A program made the position numbers and the translations under genes. A DNA stretch of 9,228 nt, taken from positions 1 through 9,228 of the forward strand of contig JBDSEG010000097.1 in assembly GCA_039920165.1 (NCBI GenBank), given 5' to 3'. Positions within the stretch are counted from its first letter, which is position 1. Each line of letters begins with the position of its first letter. This document shows positions 1 to 6,920 of the stretch, piece after piece. The notes below the pieces were generated by a model that saw only the letters and a program-made list of their open reading frames with translations, had not been told where the DNA came from and did no database searches. Source of the stretch: JBDSEG01 sp039920165. GTDB taxonomy: Bacteria > Pseudomonadota > Gammaproteobacteria > Burkholderiales > Burkholderiaceae_C.

Positions 1-1228
1 AGGCCTGGCGCGTCAGTTCGGGCTCCTTGAAATAGCCCAGCATCACGCCCGGGCTCTTCATCTGCACTTCACCGGACTGCGGGTCGATGCGGCTCTCGAC
101 GCCGTCGTAGGGCTTGCCGACGGTGCCAGGCGCGGGCTCGTCGACCAGCGTGGCGTGCGAGATCGCGCAGTTCTCGCTCATGCCGTAACCCTCCTGGATC
201 GGCAGGCCCAGGCGCGCATACCAGGCCAGCAGGTCGACCGGCATCGGCGCCGCGCCGCCGACCGCGTAGGTGCATTTGTTCAGGCCGAGCGCGCTCAGGA
301 TCTTGTGCGATACCAGGCCCTTGATGATCGGCAGCTTGAGCAGGCGATCGAGCTTTTGCGCTGGCATCTTGACGCCCACGCCCTGCTGGAATTTGACCCA
401 CAGCCGCGACACCGAGAAGAAGCAGGTCGGCCGCGCGCGTTGCAGGTCGGCGGTGAAGGTTTCCAGGCTTTCGGCGAAGAAGACATGCATGCCGGTGTGC
501 AGCAGGCCGTGCTCGACCAGCGCGCGCTCGGCGACGTGGGCCAGCGGCAGGTAGCTCAGCATGCGCGATTTGGGATCGAGCGTGACCCGCTTCAGGCCGC
601 TCACGATCGACCAGGCGAAGGTCGCGAAGCTGTGCATCACGCCCTTGGGTGTGCCGGTGGTGCCCGAGGTATACATGATCGTCGACAGCTCGTCGGCCGG
701 GCGCACCGGGCTGTCGGTGATGGGCGCCGTTTTGGCGATGATCTCGTCCCAGCCCGGCGCGGCGAGGCCCTTCGGCGCGAGCGGCAGCGCGATGCACGCG
801 AGTCCTTCGGGAACGCCCGGCCGCATCGCCTCCCAGCCGTCGAGCTTGCCGATAAACAGCAGCTTCGCCTCACTGTGCGTCAGGATCTGGCGCACGGTCT
901 CGGCGGCGAGCGTCGGGTACAGCGGCACCGACACATGGCCTGCCATCCAGATCGCGAAGTCGGCCATCAGCCAGTGCGCGGTGTTCTTGGACAGCAGCGC
1001 GATCTTGCTGCCCGGGGGCAGGTCGAGGCTGCGCAGGTGCGCGGCCATGCGTCGGGTCTGGTCGAGCACCTGGCGCCAGGTGAGATCGATCACCACGCCG
1101 CCGCCCATCGGCTGCGTCAGCAGGATCTGATCCGGCGCGGTCTTCTCCCAGTGGTACAGGCGCTGCAGCGCGAGGTCGTCAGGATCGACCGAGACGGCGG
1201 GGGCGGACTTCATCGCGGCTTGACTCAT
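1..1228 (-). CDS. AMP-dependent long-chain acyl-CoA synthetase (3' part cut by window edge)
   Basis: This is the N-terminal 409 residues of an adenylate-forming acyl-CoA ligase, which activates a carboxylic acid with ATP to the acyl-AMP and then to the acyl-CoA. The reading frame is open from the ATG at 1228-1226 to the window edge. Visible motifs are the P-loop YTSGTTGTPKG at residues 186-196, the LPLAH segment at 227-231 and the adenine-binding GYGMSE at 347-352. The C-terminal part, with the conserved TGD motif and the catalytic Lys, lies outside. Family members usually have 550-650 residues, so about 150-250 are missing. The start is supported by GAGGAG five to six bases upstream. The overall pattern resembles the bacterial long-chain (FadD15-like) group more than acetyl-CoA or oxalyl-CoA synthetases, but the substrate cannot be read from this part. 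It is transcribed divergently from the PepSY/cytochrome pair and has no evident link to the oxalate genes. Confidence 0.93.
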   Translation of the reverse strand, partial: MSQAAMKSAPAVSVDPDDLALQRLYHWEKTAPDQILLTQPMGGGVVIDLTWRQVLDQTRRMAAHLRSLDLPPGSKIALLSKNTAHWLMADFAIWMAGHVSVPLYPTLAAETVRQILTHSEAKLLFIGKLDGWEAMRPGVPEGLACIALPLAPKGLAAPGWDEIIAKTAPITDSPVRPADELSTIMYTSGTTGTPKGVMHSFATFAWSIVSGLKRVTLDPKSRMLSYLPLAHVAERALVEHGLLHTGMHVFFAESLETFTADLQRARPTCFFSVSRLWVKFQQGVGVKMPAQKLDRLLKLPIIKGLVSHKILSALGLNKCTYAVGGAAPMPVDLLAWYARLGLPIQEGYGMSENCAISHATLVDEPAPGTVGKPYDGVESRIDPQSGEVQMKSPGVMLGYFKEPELTRQA

Positions 1229-1367
1229 GGGCTCTCCTCGTGGTGCCGCACGGTAGGGCATGCAAGCCGCTGCGCCAAGATAGGGCTAGCCCGGCAACGC
1301 CGCAGCAACAAAACGCGGCTAGATTGCGCCCCACCCGCCGCCGCTCGCGGCGCATCGAAGGATTGCC
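1229..1367. promoter_or_regulatory. Divergent intergenic region, no clear promoter motif
   Basis: This 139-bp gap separates the divergent acyl-CoA synthetase and PepSY genes, so it must hold promoters for both directions. Ribosome-binding sites are visible at each end: GAGGAG before the synthetase ATG and GAAGGA before the PepSY ATG. A weak sigma70-like pair can be read toward the synthetase (TTGGCG, 17 bases, TACCGT), and a TAGATT element at 1320-1325 could be a -10 box toward the PepSY gene. Neither is convincing. I see no palindromic operator. Confidence 0.35.
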
Positions 1368-1649
1368 ATGCCAGCGACTGCGAACACCTTCATCCTCGCA
1401 CTCGCGCTCGGATTTGCTGCCGGAGCCGCCTCGGCGACCGGCCTCGCGACCTGCGAATCGGGGCTGAAGAGCGCGTGGCAGCCGGCCGAGAAGCTCGAGA
1501 AGCAGCTCACCGAGCAGGGCTGGAAGGTGCGCCGCATCAAGGAAGACGGCGGCTGCTACGAGGTCTATGCGCTGGACGACAAGGGCCAGCGCGTCGAAGC
1601 CTATTTCCACCCCGTGACCTTCGAGCCGGTGCCGACGACCAAGCGTTGA
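1368..1649 (+). CDS. Small secreted PepSY-domain protein
   Basis: This 93-residue protein begins with a signal peptide: a hydrophobic stretch at about residues 7-20 ends in an AxA site (Ala21-Ser22-Ala23), so cleavage after residue 23 would leave about 70 residues in the periplasm. The mature part has the PepSY_2-like pattern: a leucine-rich helix (about 37-50), a GWKVRRIKE strand, then CYEVYALDDKGQRVEAYF. The mature protein has exactly two cysteines (Cys29 and Cys63), which could form a disulfide. GAAGGA lies five bases before the ATG. It ends 19 bp before a cytochrome b561-type gene on the same strand. Small PepSY proteins are often found next to such cytochromes in Proteobacteria, which suggests a shared operon and a periplasmic partner role. 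Their biochemical function is unknown. The domain call rests on pattern recognition. Confidence 0.85.
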   Translation: MPATANTFILALALGFAAGAASATGLATCESGLKSAWQPAEKLEKQLTEQGWKVRRIKEDGGCYEVYALDDKGQRVEAYFHPVTFEPVPTTKR

Positions 1650-1668
1650 CCGGACGGCGCGCCAGCCC

Positions 1669-2199
1669 ATGACCCGCGCCGCCACCGTGCTCGTCTGGCC
1701 GGCATGGCAGCGGCTGGTGCACTGGGCGCTCGCGGCGAGCGTGCTCGTCGCGCTCGTCACGCACGAGGGCGGAGTGGTCCACGAAGCCAGCGGCTATGCG
1801 GCGCTCGCCCTCGCACTGGCGCGGATAGGGCTGGGCCTGGCCGGTCCGCGCGCGGTGCGTTTCGCGAGCTTCGTGCGCGGCATCGACGCGACGTTGACCT
1901 ATGCACGGGCCGCCCTCGCGGGCAGCGCGCCGCGACATCTGAACCACAACCCGCTCGGCGCCTGGATGGTGCTCGCGCTGCTGTCGCTCACGGCGCTCGC
2001 CGCCGCCAGCGGCGCGCTGTACGTCACCGACCGTTTCTGGGGCGCGGCGTGGGTGATCGCCCTGCACGGCGCGGCCAGCTGGTCGTTCGCCGTGCTGGTG
2101 CCGCTGCATATCGCAGGGGCGATCGTGACCGGGCACCACGAGCGCGAGAACCTCGTCGCGGCGATGGTTCACGGGCACAAGCGGGGGCTGGAGGATTGA
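1669..2199 (+). CDS. Cytochrome b561 / Ni-Fe hydrogenase b-type cytochrome family membrane protein
   Basis: This 176-residue inner-membrane protein has four predicted transmembrane helices at about residues 16-32, 41-59, 97-119 and 136-155. Histidines that could ligate haem b sit where this family has them: His18 (RLVHW), His38 (VVHEASGY), His133 (ALHGA) and His147 (PLHIAG), enough for two haems. The NPLGAW segment at the start of helix 3 is also typical. Such proteins carry electrons between a membrane quinone pool and a periplasmic or membrane partner. No hydrogenase or other dehydrogenase partner is in the window. The only same-strand neighbour is the PepSY protein upstream. The ATG at 1669 has no strong Shine-Dalgarno sequence (GGACGG lies further upstream), which fits translation coupled to the gene before it. 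The C-terminus is short, charged and His-rich. Confidence 0.9.
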   Translation: MTRAATVLVWPAWQRLVHWALAASVLVALVTHEGGVVHEASGYAALALALARIGLGLAGPRAVRFASFVRGIDATLTYARAALAGSAPRHLNHNPLGAWMVLALLSLTALAAASGALYVTDRFWGAAWVIALHGAASWSFAVLVPLHIAGAIVTGHHERENLVAAMVHGHKRGLED

Positions 2200-2229
2200 C
2201 CGGCTGGCTCCCTCGCCTCTTTGCTTCGC

Positions 2230-2275
2230 CGGCCCTGACCCCTGCCCTCTCCCAGACGGAGAGGGCGATGAACGG
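2230..2275 (+). repeat. Intergenic CCCTC/CCCC repeat, copy 1
   Basis: The stretch starting CCGGCCCTGACCCC and running through the 9-bp hairpin aligns with the reverse complement of about 8875-8922 (CCGGCCCTCGCCCC and onward). Both copies follow a scheme of CCGGCCCT, CCCC, CCCTC, CC, then a purine-rich GAGAGGG half. They resemble a dispersed intergenic repeat often seen in Burkholderiales and related genomes. Family membership is from memory and was not searched. Confidence 0.5.
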
Positions 2276-2294
2276 TCGTTCTCCCAGAGGGAGA
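2244..2294. terminator. Two hairpins between convergent genes, probable bidirectional terminator
   Basis: A perfect 9-bp inverted repeat (GCCCTCTCC at 2244-2252 and GGAGAGGGC at 2258-2266, 5-base loop) is followed by a second stem (TCTCCC at 2280-2285 and GGGAGA at 2289-2294, 3-base loop). They lie between the stop codons of the cytochrome gene (2199, plus) and fdsA (2308, minus), where a terminator acting both ways would be expected. Neither has a T-run, so an intrinsic-terminator role is inferred from position and stem strength only. Confidence 0.5.
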
Positions 2295-2307
2295 GCGAGA
2301 TGGGTGA

Positions 2308-5133
2308 TCAGACCACCGCCTCGCGCAAGATCTGCCCGCCGCCGTAGCTTCCCTGCGCCTCGACCTCGCCTCCGAGGCTCACGCGGATCGCGCAATATTT
2401 GAACTCGGGAATCTTGGCGAAGGGGTCGAGCGCTGCGTTGGTGAGCTTGTTGATCGCCGCCTCGTAGTAGCAGAACGGGACGAAGACGGCGCCGCGCGGC
2501 GAGCTGTCGTCGGCGCGTGCATAGAGAACGACGCGGCCGCGGCGCGAGGCGATCGTCACCACGTCGCCCGGCTGGCCGCCCATGTCGGCGAGGTCGAGCG
2601 GGTGGATCAGCGCGACCGGATCGGGTTCGATCGCATCGAGCATGCTGGCCCGGCGGGTCATGCTGCCGGTATGCCAGTGTTCGAGCTGGCGGCCGGTGAT
2701 GAGGACCATCGGGTACTCGGCGTCGGGCCGTTCGTCGGCCGGGATGATGTCGGCCGGGACGAAGCGCGCCTTGCCGCCTTCGCGCGGGAAGGTATCGGTG
2801 AAGACGACCGGGTCGCCCGGGTCGCCTTCGGCGACGCAGGGGTAGGTGACGGCGTGCTCGCGCTCGAGCCGGTCCCAGGTGATGCCGCCGATGCTCGGCA
2901 TGGTGTGGCGCATCTCGTCGAAGACTTCGCTGACGTGGCCGTACTGCCAGTCGAGGCCGCACTTGCGTGCGATCTCCTGGATGATCCACAGGTCCTGTTT
3001 CGCATCGCCGGGCGGATCGATGGCCTGACGGCCGATCTGCACCAGCCGGTCGGTGTTCGTGAAGCTGCCGGTCTTCTCAGGAAAGGCGCTCGCCGGCAGC
3101 ACGACGTCGGCGAGGTAGGCGGTCTCGGTGAGGAAGATGTCCTGCACCACCAGGTGATCGAGCGCGGCCAGCGCCTCGCGCGCATGGTTGGCGTCGGGGT
3201 CGGACATCGCCGGGTTCTCGCCCATCACATACATGCCGCGGATGCCGCCGGTCTTGATGGCGTGCATCACTTCGACGACGGTCAGGCCGGGCTCGGCGTC
3301 GAGCGTGCCGGGTTCGAGCTTCCACGCCGCCTCGAAGCTGGCGCGGACGTCCGCGCTGGCCACATGCTGGTAGTCGGGCAGCATCATCGGGATGAGACCG
3401 GCATCGCTGGCGCCCTGCACGTTGTTCTGGCCGCGCAGCGGATGCAGCCCGGTGCCGTCGCGGCCGATCTGGCCGGTCATCAGCGCCAGGGCGATCAGGC
3501 AGCGCGCGTTGTCGGTGCCGTGCACGTGCTGCGACACGCCCATGCCCCACAGGATCATCGACGCCCTGCTCGTTGCATAGAGCCGTGCGACGTAGCGGAT
3601 GGTCTCGGCGTCGACGCCGCAGATCGGCGCCATCGCCTCGGGGCTGTACCCCTCGACGTTCTTGCGCAATTCCTCGTAGCCGCTGGTGCGGTTGGCGATG
3701 AAGTCGGCGTCGACCAGGTCTTCGGTGACGATGACATTCATCATCGCGTTGAGCAGCGCCACGTCGGTATCGGCCTTGAACTGCAAGTGCCGGTGCGCGA
3801 TTCGCGACAGGTCGGAGCGGCGCGGGTCCATGATGACGAGCTTGGTCCCGGCGCGCGCGGCATTCTTGATCCACGTCGCGGCGACCGGATGGTTCACGCT
3901 CGGGTTCGCGCCGATGATGATCACGACCTCGGCCTTCATCACGTCCATCACCGGATTGCTCACCGCGCCGGAGCCGATGCCTTCGAGCAGCGCGACCACC
4001 GACGACGCATGGCATAGCCGCGTGCAATGGTCGACGTTGTTGCTGCGAAAGCCGGTGCGCACCAGCTTCTGGAACAGATAGGCCTCTTCGTTGCTGCCCT
4101 TGGCCGAGCCGAAGCCGGCGAGCGATTTCCTGCCGTGCCGGTCGCGGATCGCGGCCAGCGTGCCGCCGGCGAATTCGAGCGCCTCGTCCCAGCTCGCCTC
4201 GCGGAAGATGTCCATCACGCGGTCCGGGTCCATCGTGAAGTCGCCGGTCTTCGGCGCACCGGCTCGGCGGATCAGCGGAACCGTCAGGCGCTGCGGGTGC
4301 TGCGCATAGTCGAAGCCGTAGCGACCCTTGACGCACAGGCGCTCGTGGTTGGCCGGGCCGTCGCGGCCTTCGACAAAAAGGATCTTGTTGTCCTTGACGT
4401 TGTAGGTGAGCTGGCAGCCGACGCCGCAATACGGGCACACCGACGCGACCTGCTTGTCGGGGACCGTGAGCGCCACATCGCGTGCCGGCATCAGCGCGCC
4501 GGTCGGGCAGGCCTGCACGCATTCGCCGCAGGCCACGCAGGTCGACGCGCCCATCGCATCGTCCATGTCGAACACGATCTTCGCGCCCTCGCCGCGGAAG
4601 GCCAGGCCGATCACATCATTGACCTGCTCGTCGCGGCAGGCGCGCAGGCAGCGCGTGCACTGGATGCAGGCGTCGAGGTTGACCGCGATGGCCGGGTGCG
4701 ACAGGTCGCGCTGCGGCTGCACCCGCGCTTTGAATCGCGGCTTGCCGACGCCGAGTCTCAAAGCCCACTCGTCGACCTCGTTGTGGCGCGTGTAGTCGGC
4801 CTCGGGCATGTCCGACTGCAGCAGCTCGAGCACCAGTTTTTGCGATCGCACGGCGCGCTCGCTGTCGGTCGTCACCTTCAACCCCGGCGTCACGGTGCGG
4901 CAGCACGAAGGTGCCAGCACGCGCTCGCCGTCGATCTCGACCATGCACGAGCGGCAGTTGCCCACGGCCTGCATGCCCGGCTGGTAGCACAGGCGCGGGA
5001 TCGCCACGCCCTCGCGGTCGGCGACCTCGATCAGCAACTCGCCGCTGCGCGCCTGGACCTCGCGGCCGTTGAGCGTGAAGCTGACGGTGGGCGCGTCCAG
5101 CGCCCGGGCTTCCTGGCGGCTGACCGCATTCAT
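2308..5133 (-). CDS. fdsA: NAD-dependent formate dehydrogenase, catalytic alpha subunit
   Basis: This 941-residue cytoplasmic subunit oxidises formate to CO2 at a molybdenum or tungsten bis-pterin-guanine-dinucleotide site and passes electrons along Fe-S clusters to the diaphorase subunit. In order: a NuoG-like [2Fe-2S] domain (Cys49, Cys60, Cys63, Cys77/78); a two-cluster ferredoxin domain (Cys156, 159, 162, 166 and Cys199, 202, 205, 209); the [4Fe-4S] site beside the cofactor (CPYCGVGC at 233-240, plus Cys267); the molybdopterin oxidoreductase core; and a C-terminal dinucleotide-binding domain from about residue 805. The catalytic pair is Cys374-His375 in CTRLCHASS. The codon is TGC, so this is the Cys rather than the selenocysteine form. 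The start at 5133 is set by AGGAGG seven bases upstream, an ATGA overlap with the fdsB stop, and the NuoG-like N-terminus. The frame stays open upstream inside fdsB, but that part is not homologous. Metal choice (Mo or W) cannot be read from sequence. The fused partner subunit resembles M. extorquens Fdh1. Confidence 0.96.
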   Translation of the reverse strand: MNAVSRQEARALDAPTVSFTLNGREVQARSGELLIEVADREGVAIPRLCYQPGMQAVGNCRSCMVEIDGERVLAPSCCRTVTPGLKVTTDSERAVRSQKLVLELLQSDMPEADYTRHNEVDEWALRLGVGKPRFKARVQPQRDLSHPAIAVNLDACIQCTRCLRACRDEQVNDVIGLAFRGEGAKIVFDMDDAMGASTCVACGECVQACPTGALMPARDVALTVPDKQVASVCPYCGVGCQLTYNVKDNKILFVEGRDGPANHERLCVKGRYGFDYAQHPQRLTVPLIRRAGAPKTGDFTMDPDRVMDIFREASWDEALEFAGGTLAAIRDRHGRKSLAGFGSAKGSNEEAYLFQKLVRTGFRSNNVDHCTRLCHASSVVALLEGIGSGAVSNPVMDVMKAEVVIIIGANPSVNHPVAATWIKNAARAGTKLVIMDPRRSDLSRIAHRHLQFKADTDVALLNAMMNVIVTEDLVDADFIANRTSGYEELRKNVEGYSPEAMAPICGVDAETIRYVARLYATSRASMILWGMGVSQHVHGTDNARCLIALALMTGQIGRDGTGLHPLRGQNNVQGASDAGLIPMMLPDYQHVASADVRASFEAAWKLEPGTLDAEPGLTVVEVMHAIKTGGIRGMYVMGENPAMSDPDANHAREALAALDHLVVQDIFLTETAYLADVVLPASAFPEKTGSFTNTDRLVQIGRQAIDPPGDAKQDLWIIQEIARKCGLDWQYGHVSEVFDEMRHTMPSIGGITWDRLEREHAVTYPCVAEGDPGDPVVFTDTFPREGGKARFVPADIIPADERPDAEYPMVLITGRQLEHWHTGSMTRRASMLDAIEPDPVALIHPLDLADMGGQPGDVVTIASRRGRVVLYARADDSSPRGAVFVPFCYYEAAINKLTNAALDPFAKIPEFKYCAIRVSLGGEVEAQGSYGGGQILREAVV

Positions 5134-6899
5134 GGCATTTCCTCCTGGGGCGCCGCCGGTGCGGCATCGGGACGCGGCGCTTGGGCAGCCGCCTGCTGCG
5201 AGAGGCCGATCTCGTGCGGGAAATATTTGATGACGCAGTCGACCGGATTCGGAGCCGCTTGCCCGAGTCCGCAGATCGAGGCATCGCGCATCACCGCCGA
5301 CAGATCCTCGAGCAACGACACGTCCCACGCCGCCTGCTCGATCAGACCCGACGCCTTGGCCGTGCCGTTGCGGCACGGCGTGCACTGGCCGCAGGATTCG
5401 TCCTTGAAGAAGCGCGTCAGGTTGCGCGCCGCATTCACCGCGCTGTCGTGCTGCGACAGCACCATCACCGCGGCCGACCCGATGAAGCAGCCGTAGGGCT
5501 GCAAGGTATCGAAATCGAGCGGGATATCGGCCAGCCGCTCGGGCAGGATGCCGCCGGAGGCGCCGCCGGGCAAGTAGGCATACAGCGTGTGGCCGTCCTG
5601 CATGCCGCCGCAGTGCTCGGCAATCAGTTCGCGCATCGTGATGCCGGCCGGGGCGAGCTTGACGCCGGGCTTTTTCACCCGCCCCGAGACCGAGAACGAG
5701 CGCAGGCCCTTGCGCCCGTTGCGCCCTTGGCCGGCAAACCAGGCGCCGCCTTTTTCCAGGATCTCGCGCACCCAGTAGAGCGTCTCGAAATTGTGTTCGA
5801 GCGTGGGCCGGCCGAACAGGCCGACCTGCGCCACATACGGCGGGCGCAGGCGCGGCATGCCGCGCTTGCCTTCGATCGATTCGATCATGGCCGACTCTTC
5901 GCCGCAGATATAGGCGCCGGCGCCGCGCCGCAGCACGATCTCGGGCATGCCGCGGTAGGGCGGCGCGGCGCGCAGCTTGCCGAGTTCGGCTTCGAGCAGG
6001 GCGCGACAGCCGTGGTATTCGTCGCGCAGGTAAACGTAGACCTTGGCGATGCCGACCGCCCAGGCGGCGATCAGCATGCCTTCGATGAAGCGATGCGGGT
6101 CGCGTTCGAGATAGACCCGGTCCTTGAACGTGCCGGGCTCGCCTTCGTCGATATTCACCGCCATCAGCCGCGGCGCAAGTTCGCCGCGAACGATGCGCCA
6201 TTTGCGTCCGGCCGGAAAGCCCGCGCCACCGAGGCCGCGCAGTCCCGAATCCTCCATGCAGCGGATCACCGGTTCGACATCGAGCTCGCCGCCGATACAG
6301 CGCTTGAGCAGCCGATAGCCGCCCTGCGCCTGATAGGCCGCGAGGTCGATGAAGGTCTCGGGTTCATGAACCGTTGCACCGGCTTCGACCTTGGCGACAA
6401 CCGACTCGCAGGTCGCGTTGGCGACCGGGTTCTGGCCCACGCAGACCGCGGGCGCCTGCTCGCAGCGGCCGATGCACGGCGCGGCCAAGACGCGGACATC
6501 CTTGCCGAGCAAGGCGGGGAGCCGAGCCAGCAATTCCTTCGCGCCGGCCATTTCGCAACTGAGCGAATCGCAGACCCGCACGGTCAATGCCGGCGGCGCG
6601 ATATCGGACTCCTTCACGATATCGAAGTGGTGATAGAACGAGGCGACTTCATAGACCTCGGTCTGCGCCAGGCCCATCTCTCGCGCGAGCGCATTCAGAT
6701 GGCGCGCGCTCAGGTGGCCATGACGGTCCTGCAGGCGGTGCAGATGCTCGATCAACTGGTCGGGCGCGCGCGATGAGCTGCCGAGCAGTTCGCGCACTTC
6801 GGTCAGCGCCACCGGATCGATCGGTCGGCCCTTGGGTGCCTCGCGCTTGCGCTGGCGGCTCGCCGGCTCGGCGCGGATGGGGATGGTTCTGGCGTTCAT
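5130..6899 (-). CDS. fdsB: Formate dehydrogenase NAD/FMN diaphorase subunit, fused FdsG (NuoE-like) and FdsB (NuoF-like)
   Basis: This 589-residue subunit takes electrons from the alpha subunit and reduces NAD+. Residues about 25-175 form a NuoE/FdsG-type domain with [2Fe-2S] ligands Cys110, Cys115, Cys142 and Cys146. Residues about 190-560 form a NuoF-type domain with the FMN motif GLGGAGFPAGRKW (222-234), the NAD-binding GAGAYICGEESAMIES (326-341) and [4Fe-4S] ligands Cys503, 506, 509 and 543. The tail after about 565 is Ala/Pro-rich. In Cupriavidus and Rhodobacter these two halves are separate proteins (FdsG and FdsB). One fused chain of about this size is known from Fdh1B of Methylorubrum extorquens. 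AAGG lies six bases before the ATG. The gene starts 21 bp after the frc stop, and its TGA overlaps the fdsA ATG (ATGA), so the three genes look co-transcribed and these two translationally coupled. Confidence 0.94.
   Translation of the reverse strand: MNARTIPIRAEPASRQRKREAPKGRPIDPVALTEVRELLGSSSRAPDQLIEHLHRLQDRHGHLSARHLNALAREMGLAQTEVYEVASFYHHFDIVKESDIAPPALTVRVCDSLSCEMAGAKELLARLPALLGKDVRVLAAPCIGRCEQAPAVCVGQNPVANATCESVVAKVEAGATVHEPETFIDLAAYQAQGGYRLLKRCIGGELDVEPVIRCMEDSGLRGLGGAGFPAGRKWRIVRGELAPRLMAVNIDEGEPGTFKDRVYLERDPHRFIEGMLIAAWAVGIAKVYVYLRDEYHGCRALLEAELGKLRAAPPYRGMPEIVLRRGAGAYICGEESAMIESIEGKRGMPRLRPPYVAQVGLFGRPTLEHNFETLYWVREILEKGGAWFAGQGRNGRKGLRSFSVSGRVKKPGVKLAPAGITMRELIAEHCGGMQDGHTLYAYLPGGASGGILPERLADIPLDFDTLQPYGCFIGSAAVMVLSQHDSAVNAARNLTRFFKDESCGQCTPCRNGTAKASGLIEQAAWDVSLLEDLSAVMRDASICGLGQAAPNPVDCVIKYFPHEIGLSQQAAAQAPRPDAAPAAPQEEMP
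5141..5146 (-). promoter_or_regulatory. Shine-Dalgarno sequence that fixes the fdsA start
   Basis: Read on the minus strand, AGGAGG lies seven bases before the ATG at 5133, inside the last codons of fdsB. It supports that ATG over any upstream in-frame start, even though the frame stays open to about 6201. Confidence 0.85.
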
Positions 6900-6920
6900 G
6901 AAATACCTTGTTGGCGCTTC

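Noticed and set aside
1..1228. Oxalyl-CoA synthetase as the identity of the left-edge ligase
   Set aside because: The motifs fit long-chain acyl-CoA synthetases better, and the gene is separated from the oxalate genes by two opposite-strand genes.
155..1672. Long plus-strand open frame opposite the acyl-CoA synthetase and through the PepSY gene
   Set aside because: It is an antisense shadow of GC3-rich coding DNA: Arg/His/Gln-rich, no domain, and it conflicts with two well-supported genes.
4009..4020. Possible selenocysteine at the formate dehydrogenase active site
   Set aside because: The codon at the catalytic position is TGC, so the residue is Cys and the frame has no internal TGA.
5134..6201. 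Upstream in-frame extension of fdsA giving a 1297-residue protein
   Set aside because: The extension overlaps fdsB on the same strand, encodes no recognisable domain, and a strong AGGAGG plus a NuoG-like N-terminus mark the ATG at 5133.
2602..6776. Three long plus-strand frames (about 471, 489 and 531 residues) opposite fdsA and fdsB
   Set aside because: They are antisense frames to clear homologues, have shadow-type composition, and show no family signature.
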